Assembly (NCBI GenBank): GCA_947303755.1
Contig: CAMYZF010000048.1
Location: 1-7,877 of the forward strand
Length of the DNA stretch: 7,877 nucleotides
Direction: 5' to 3'
DNA from: an uncultured Erysipelotrichaceae bacterium
GTDB taxonomy: Bacteria; Bacillota_I; Bacilli_A; RFN20; CAG-826
Shown: positions 4,712-7,877 of the stretch, piece by piece
How positions within the stretch are numbered: position 1 is the stretch's first letter
Layout of the letters: every line of letters begins with the position of its first letter
The notes under the pieces: generated by a model
Seen by the model: only the letters and a program-made list of their open reading frames with translations
Database searches by the model: none
Told to the model about the DNA's origin: nothing
Made by a program: the position numbers and the translations under genes

Positions 4712-6312
4712 AAGTCCTCTATGTTATCCATCTTTCTTTGGAAATTTTTCCTAAGGTTGATATAGCAAATAGTTAGTGCGACAAGAAGTAATATAGTGGT
4801 GACGCTATAGGCGATAATCTTATATTGAGGGAAAAGAATAACTAGAACAATAATAGGAATCGCTAAGGTAAAGGCAATACCAACATTAATTAACATTGAG
4901 ATAACAGTGGTCGCAGAATTTTTGACTGCTTCTGATTCACTGTTCCATTTTAATTTTGGATGGCTTAACGCAATTATCATTCCGACTAGGGAACTCACGA
5001 ATAGATAAATGATAGGAATAACGTACAAGAATATTATTTCTATTACTGAGTCATGGAAAAGAATGGTTGCAACGGTGGAAACAATTAAGGCAGCTGGAAT
5101 CGTCATAATCCAGGCGAAGAGAAGTTTCGCTCTTAAGTATTTGCGGTAATTGATTGGAAGTGACTTAATAAGCCAGAAGTTTTTACCTTCAATATTGATG
5201 CTTGCAGTGGTGGGACTACCAATACCAAAAATAAACATCATAACAGGCAAAAGAATGGGGATTAGCAGTAGTTTTAGCCAAAAAGCCGCATCACCTTCTG
5301 CGTTAGAAAGCGGCTGATACATACTGATGATATAGACTACACTTCCCATGATCGCCATGATGGAACCAATGATGGTGTTCGTGAAATAGAATTTTGAATT
5401 AACGAGTCTTTTGAATTCTAGACCAAGCAATACTTTTCCTTCGCTTTTATTTTTTAAATCTTTTCGAACATATTCTTTTTTCATTCTCACTGAAGAGACG
5501 ATCTCGTGCAATTTATCAAAGAACAATGCAATGAATAAGACTGAAAAGATGATTGCAGCAATAGTAATCCCAAAATAAATGAGTAAGAAAACATAGTTTC
5601 CACCGAAAGATAATTCGATGAAGAAATATGTTGGATTGATCCATTTTAATGCATTACCGGCAGAAGCAAAACCATTAGCGGCCTGATCACCTTTCATATT
5701 GCCTATAATCATTCCCATTCCACTTATGCCAATAATGACTAAAGCGTAAAGAATAACAAAGACAAAGTTCGCAGCTTTGAATCTCGCTGTCGCAAGAGTC
5801 ACTAAAAGTGAAGCAATTATAGCGATAGCGATTGGAACAATTGGAAGAGTGAATGCTAGTAGGATAGAGATTAATAATAAAGAAATATTATGCGCTAGTA
5901 TGACCTGAACAATTCCGTGTGGAATCATGATGACAATTGAGAAAATCAATTCAATCGCATATAAAGAAATAATCTTTGAGCCAACAATATGAGATTTTTT
6001 AATTGGTAAAGTAGTTAATAGATCATAATCTTCGCCAATATAGATACCTCGAGCCTGAGACATGGTAGTCATGAAGGTAAGTAAAGAAGCAATACCAGCA
6101 AATATCGCAATCGCTGGAGAGGAATCTAGGCCCTCACTTGTAAAAGGAAAAACAAACAAAAATGAGTAACCAAATGAACCTAAAAATGAAAAACCTAAAA
6201 TTGCTAGTAAAACATAAAATATTGGAGTTCTGCTGACCTTTTTGCCTTTCGTATTGAAGGATGACAGGAACTTCAAAAGCTCAATTTTAGTGAGTCTAAA
6301 AAGATTATTCAT
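4708..6312 (-). CDS. ABC-2-type exporter permease, large integral membrane protein
   Basis: A 534-residue, very hydrophobic protein that should form the membrane channel of an export ABC transporter; the substrate is unknown. About 12 hydrophobic segments are visible: the first at about residues 31-57 (IFYVLLAILGFSFLGSF), then SPAIAIFAGIASLLTF. A conserved-looking cytoplasmic loop follows (YIGEDYDLLTTLPIKKSHI), as in permeases of this exporter type. Four further helices lead to a charged central loop (EYVRKDLKNKSEGK), then six more helices and a short basic tail (INLRKNFQRK). The start is ATG 6312: on the minus strand GGAG lies seven bases upstream, and the eight-base overlap with the ATPase stop (6305-6312) indicates coupling. 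Upstream in-frame codons could add 16 residues (from 6360) but lie deep inside the ATPase gene. The family is clear from topology and operon; the transported molecule cannot be inferred. Confidence 0.88.
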   Translation of the reverse strand: MNNLFRLTKIELLKFLSSFNTKGKKVSRTPIFYVLLAILGFSFLGSFGYSFLFVFPFTSEGLDSSPAIAIFAGIASLLTFMTTMSQARGIYIGEDYDLLTTLPIKKSHIVGSKIISLYAIELIFSIVIMIPHGIVQVILAHNISLLLISILLAFTLPIVPIAIAIIASLLVTLATARFKAANFVFVILYALVIIGISGMGMIIGNMKGDQAANGFASAGNALKWINPTYFFIELSFGGNYVFLLIYFGITIAAIIFSVLFIALFFDKLHEIVSSVRMKKEYVRKDLKNKSEGKVLLGLEFKRLVNSKFYFTNTIIGSIMAIMGSVVYIISMYQPLSNAEGDAAFWLKLLLIPILLPVMMFIFGIGSPTTASINIEGKNFWLIKSLPINYRKYLRAKLLFAWIMTIPAALIVSTVATILFHDSVIEIIFLYVIPIIYLFVSSLVGMIIALSHPKLKWNSESEAVKNSATTVISMLINVGIAFTLAIPIIVLVILFPQYKIIAYSVTTILLLVALTICYINLRKNFQRKMDNIEDF

Positions 6313-7015
6313 TAAATAACTCCATGAATTTATCTTCGAGTGATTCGCCGCCTTTAACATCTTCAGTTAAACCAGAGGCGATAATTTTTCCTTTTTTGAT
6401 TATTGCGACTTTATTACAGAATTTTTCAACAACTTCCAAGACGTGACTAGAGAAAAGAATCATCGCACCTTCTTTACAAAGTTCTTTCATAACTTCTTTT
6501 AAATCAAAGGCTGCTTTTGGATCTAGACCAACGAATGGTTCATCTAATACGAGCAGTTTTGGTTTATGAAGTATCGCCGCGATGATTTGGATCTTTTGTT
6601 TCATTCCGTGTGAATACGCTTTTATTGGGTTTGCCAAATCTTGTTCAATACCAAACATCGAAGCGTATTTATGGATTAATTCGTTTTTCTCATCATCAAT
6701 TTTGAAGATATTCGCGATGAAATCAAGATAGGCAATACCTGTCATGAATTCATAAACATCTGGGTTATCGGGTACGTATGCTAATTTAGATTTGAATAAT
6801 AAAGGGTTATCTTTGAGGTTAAGATCATTAAAAACGATTTCGCCTTCTTCGTATCCGTGGATTCCCACGATACATTTGATGGTGGTGGATTTACCTGCTC
6901 CATTAGGGCCAATGAAACCATAGATATCTCCATCTTCAATTTCTAAATTAATATCATCGATAGCTTTGATATTGCTATTACGATAAGTTTTACTTAAATG
7001 TTTGACTATTAACAT
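6305..7015 (-). CDS. ABC transporter ATP-binding protein of the exporter
   Basis: A 236-residue cytoplasmic ATPase that should power the permease encoded next to it. In order it shows Walker A GPNGAGKST, a Q-loop region YVPDNPDVYEFMT in which the usual glutamine is not evident, the signature YSHGMKQKIQ, Walker B LLVLDEPFVGLDP, and the switch histidine in FSSHVLEVV. The SHGMKQK form of the signature and the VPDNPDVYE text are typical of ABC-2 exporter ATPases of Gram-positive bacteria. I place the start at ATG 7015 because minus-strand AGAGGA ends seven bases before it; an upstream in-frame ATG (7045) would add ten residues of unrelated character and lacks such a site. It is the first gene of the leftward operon and overlaps the permease start by eight bases. 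Confidence 0.93.
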   Translation of the reverse strand: MLIVKHLSKTYRNSNIKAIDDINLEIEDGDIYGFIGPNGAGKSTTIKCIVGIHGYEEGEIVFNDLNLKDNPLLFKSKLAYVPDNPDVYEFMTGIAYLDFIANIFKIDDEKNELIHKYASMFGIEQDLANPIKAYSHGMKQKIQIIAAILHKPKLLVLDEPFVGLDPKAAFDLKEVMKELCKEGAMILFSSHVLEVVEKFCNKVAIIKKGKIIASGLTEDVKGGESLEDKFMELFNE

Positions 7016-7035
7016 ACAGTTTTCCTCTATTTGAT

Positions 7036-7052
7036 ATGTTATCACTTAGTGA
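7036..7052 (-). promoter_or_regulatory. Possible extended -10 promoter and palindrome for the ABC operon
   Basis: On the minus strand TGATAACAT gives an extended -10 (TAACAT, 7041-7036) placing the start about 14 bases before ATG 7015. Immediately upstream, and overlapping the TG element, is the palindrome TCACT-T-AGTGA (7042-7052), which could be an operator. No good -35 is seen. No regulator of this operon is encoded in the window, so its control is unknown. Confidence 0.33.
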
Positions 7053-7086
7053 AATAATTGATGAATAAATAGTGGTTCAAAATTTT

Positions 7087-7108
7087 AGGTACTTTGTACC
7101 TCTTTTTT
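7087..7108 (+). terminator. Hairpin with plus-strand T-tract in the ABC/MNT intergenic region
   Basis: AGGTAC-TTT-GTACCT (7087-7101) is a perfect six-pair hairpin followed by C and six T on the plus strand, the form of a small intrinsic terminator. No plus-strand gene ends nearby, so it may stop spurious or antisense transcription entering from the ABC operon region and insulate the HTH-MNT gene. As a palindrome upstream of the leftward ABC operon it could instead be a protein-binding site. Confidence 0.4.
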
Positions 7109-7136
7109 ATTTTCAAAAAATATCAAATCCAACCCG

Positions 7137-7149
7137 TAATAAGTATATA
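7137..7149 (+). promoter_or_regulatory. Possible -10 region for the HTH-MNT leader
   Basis: TAATAA (7137-7142) and TATATA (7144-7149) are the only -10-like hexamers between the hairpin and the repeat array, and neither has a convincing -35. AAGGAGG at 7150-7156 follows at once but lies 16 bases before the next ATG (7173), too far for normal initiation. This is a tentative site. Confidence 0.25.
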
Positions 7150-7156
7150 AAGGAGG

Positions 7157-7255
7157 AAAAGCGTCAAACATAATGGCCTAGATTATCATTCAAAAGAGGA
7201 CAAAATGGCCTATACCCATTTACAAAAGAGGTCAATAATGCTAATATCTACTCGG
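7157..7255 (+). repeat. Three imperfect tandem repeats upstream of the HTH-MNT gene
   Basis: Three head-to-tail units of 35, 32 and 32 bases start at 7157, 7192 and 7224. Each begins with AAAAG followed by GAGG or a variant, then a CAA-like stretch, then ATG. ATGGCCTA is identical at 7173-7180 and 7205-7212 (period 32), and AAAAGAGG is identical at 7192-7199 and 7224-7231 (period 32). In units 1 and 2 AATG is mirrored by CATT 13-15 bases later (AATGG/CCATT in unit 2). The array could be a set of operators for the HTH protein encoded just downstream, or repeated translation-start signals in the leader. Confidence 0.68.
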
Positions 7256-7258
7256 TGA
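7205..7258 (+). CDS. Possible 17-residue leader ORF coupled to the HTH-MNT gene
   Basis: ATG 7205 is preceded by GAGG (7196-7199) at five bases and opens a 17-codon frame with a second ATG at 7238 behind GAGG (7228-7231). The TGA stop (7256-7258) overlaps the GTG at 7255 of the HTH-MNT frame by three bases and falls within the GGTGAT that could serve as ribosome site for ATG 7264. This geometry suits translational coupling. The previous repeat carries ATG-GCC-TAG, a two-codon frame. Coding status is unproven, since the repeats themselves create these signals. Confidence 0.3.
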   Translation: MAYTHLQKRSIMLISTR

Positions 7259-7263
7259 TAGAT

Positions 7264-7752
7264 ATGACTTTATTAGAACAAAGACAATCTTTTGGATTAT
7301 CTCAGCTTGAGGCCGCATCGTCTTTAGGAGTGCCTGTTCGTACATATAGGAGATATGAAAGCGATAACAATTATGGCAGTGATATCAAACGTCACGCTTT
7401 GATAGAGATGCTTAAATCGAAATACGAGATAAATGAAGAAAAAGGCATATTAAAGTTTGAGGACATAAAAAAAGCTGTATCCACACTTTGTGATAGCGAA
7501 GAATATAAAGGTCAAATTCGCTTGTGTTATCTATTCGGTAGTTATGCTAAAGGATATGCAAATGAGAAAAGTGATATTGATTTAATGATTGATACAGATT
7601 TAACTGGTTTCAAATACTATGGTCTAATCGGTGATATTAAGAACGCTCTCCATAAAAAAATTGATTGCCATAGACTAAAAGATCTTTTAAATGATAACCC
7701 CATTATCGTAGAAATATTAAAAGACGGCATAAAAATATATGAACAATATTGA
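7264..7752 (+). CDS. XRE-type HTH fused to MNT nucleotidyltransferase (HTH-MNT antitoxin-like)
   Basis: A 162-residue fusion. Residues about 2-50 are a Cro/C1-type HTH (LEQRQSFGLSQLEAASSLGV, then PVRTYRRYE as recognition helix). After a linker, residues about 85-160 are a minimal nucleotidyltransferase: YLFGSYAKG carries G92-S93, followed ten residues later by D104-I-D106, matching the GSx10DxD motif of MntA antitoxins, and EILKDGIKIYEQY closes the fold. In HEPN-MNT pairs the MNT enzyme transfers AMP groups to a HEPN RNase toxin and silences it. The fused HTH would add DNA binding and autoregulation. No HEPN gene is present in the window on either side, so the partner is beyond 7877, elsewhere, or absent. 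I choose ATG 7264, which GGTGAT (7254-7259) could serve; GTG 7255 would add three residues and overlap the leader ORF stop. Domain calls are firm; the antitoxin role is inferred. Confidence 0.82.
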   Translation: MTLLEQRQSFGLSQLEAASSLGVPVRTYRRYESDNNYGSDIKRHALIEMLKSKYEINEEKGILKFEDIKKAVSTLCDSEEYKGQIRLCYLFGSYAKGYANEKSDIDLMIDTDLTGFKYYGLIGDIKNALHKKIDCHRLKDLLNDNPIIVEILKDGIKIYEQY

Positions 7753-7812
7753 CTTTGGAAGATGCTCTTACATCAATGAAAATCAGTTTGAATTCCAATA
7801 AAACCATCATTT

Positions 7813-7830
7813 AAATGAATTGATTCATTT
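7813..7830 (+). terminator. AT-rich hairpin after the HTH-MNT gene, weak terminator candidate
   Basis: AAATGAA-TTGA-TTCATTT is a perfect seven-pair hairpin about 60 bases after the HTH-MNT stop codon. The stem has only one G-C pair and the T-run is folded into its right arm, so termination would be weak. The rest of 7753-7877 holds no credible coding frame. Confidence 0.3.
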
Positions 7831-7836
7831 CTCATT

Positions 7837-7874
7837 AATTTAACACACAACATATTTGAAAAGTTTGTTAAATT
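7837..7874. repeat. Inverted repeat at the right window edge
   Basis: AATTTAACA (7837-7845) is exactly mirrored by TGTTAAATT (7866-7874), and after one mismatch AC (7847-7848) pairs with GT (7863-7864), leaving a 14-base loop. It may be an operator or hairpin belonging to the next gene, which lies outside the window. With this AT content part of the match could be chance. Confidence 0.3.
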
Positions 7875-7877
7875 TTG

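Noticed and set aside
4741..4752. Palindrome GGAAATTTTTCC as terminator between the convergent genes
   Set aside because: It lies inside the permease coding region, has only a two-base loop and no usable T-tract beyond it.
7157..7255. CRISPR array
   Set aside because: The 32-35-base periodic units are contiguous imperfect tandem repeats with no separate unique spacers and no cas genes nearby.
7776..7814. A 12-residue frame after the HTH-MNT gene as a possible small toxin
   Set aside because: It has no ribosome site, no hydrophobic or toxin-like character, and overlaps the AT-rich hairpin; chance is the simpler reading.

Overview
The window comes from a low-GC, Gram-positive-type bacterium (Bacillota, probably a Bacilli/Erysipelotrichia-like or related gut lineage). 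The basis is the AT-rich composition, A/T-rich codon choice, 3' CCA encoded in all three tRNA genes, TATAAT-type promoters and AGGAGG-type ribosome binding sites. TGA is used as a stop (for example at the ends of the pseudouridine synthase and nucleotidyltransferase genes) and tryptophan is TGG, so this is the standard bacterial code, not the Mycoplasma code. The species cannot be named from the sequence alone.

Layout, left to right: (1) a DUF4143-type AAA ATPase (97-1359, +) behind an imperfect inverted repeat; (2) tRNA-Ser(GGA) on the minus strand with its terminator; (3) a divergent, mirror-symmetric promoter region driving that tRNA leftward and, rightward, an RluA-family pseudouridine synthase (1543-2496) that overlaps by ATGA with a membrane protein carrying a putative zinc site (2493-3125); (4) a tRNA pair, a CAU-anticodon tRNA with an aberrant T-arm and tRNA-Ser(UGA), then a terminator; (5) a two-gene HipBA-like module, an HTH repressor (3446-3829) and a compact HipA-type kinase (3842-4711), behind an apparently leaderless promoter with an operator-like palindrome in its spacer; (6) a convergent minus-strand ABC exporter operon (ATPase 7015-6305, permease 6312-4708); (7) an intergenic stretch with a hairpin and three tandem imperfect repeats, each joining a purine-rich (mostly SD-like) core to a downstream ATG; (8) an XRE-HTH/MNT nucleotidyltransferase fusion (7264-7752), with no partner gene before the window ends.

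Housekeeping genes (tRNAs, rRNA modification, ABC exporter) alternate with three small accessory cassettes of toxin-antitoxin or defence flavour: the DUF4143 ATPase, the HipBA-like pair and the HTH-MNT protein. The accessory genes sit beside tRNA genes or fill gaps between core operons. The DUF4143 and kinase genes favour AGA for arginine, whereas the pseudouridine synthase gene uses CGT for half of its arginines.

The most notable points are the HipA-type kinase that appears to lack the usual N-terminal subdomain and has no HipS-like gene beside it, the repeat array and possible leader ORF before the HTH-MNT gene, the odd T-loop of the CAU tRNA, and a recurring arrangement in which the -10 box lies only 5-15 bases before the start codon.
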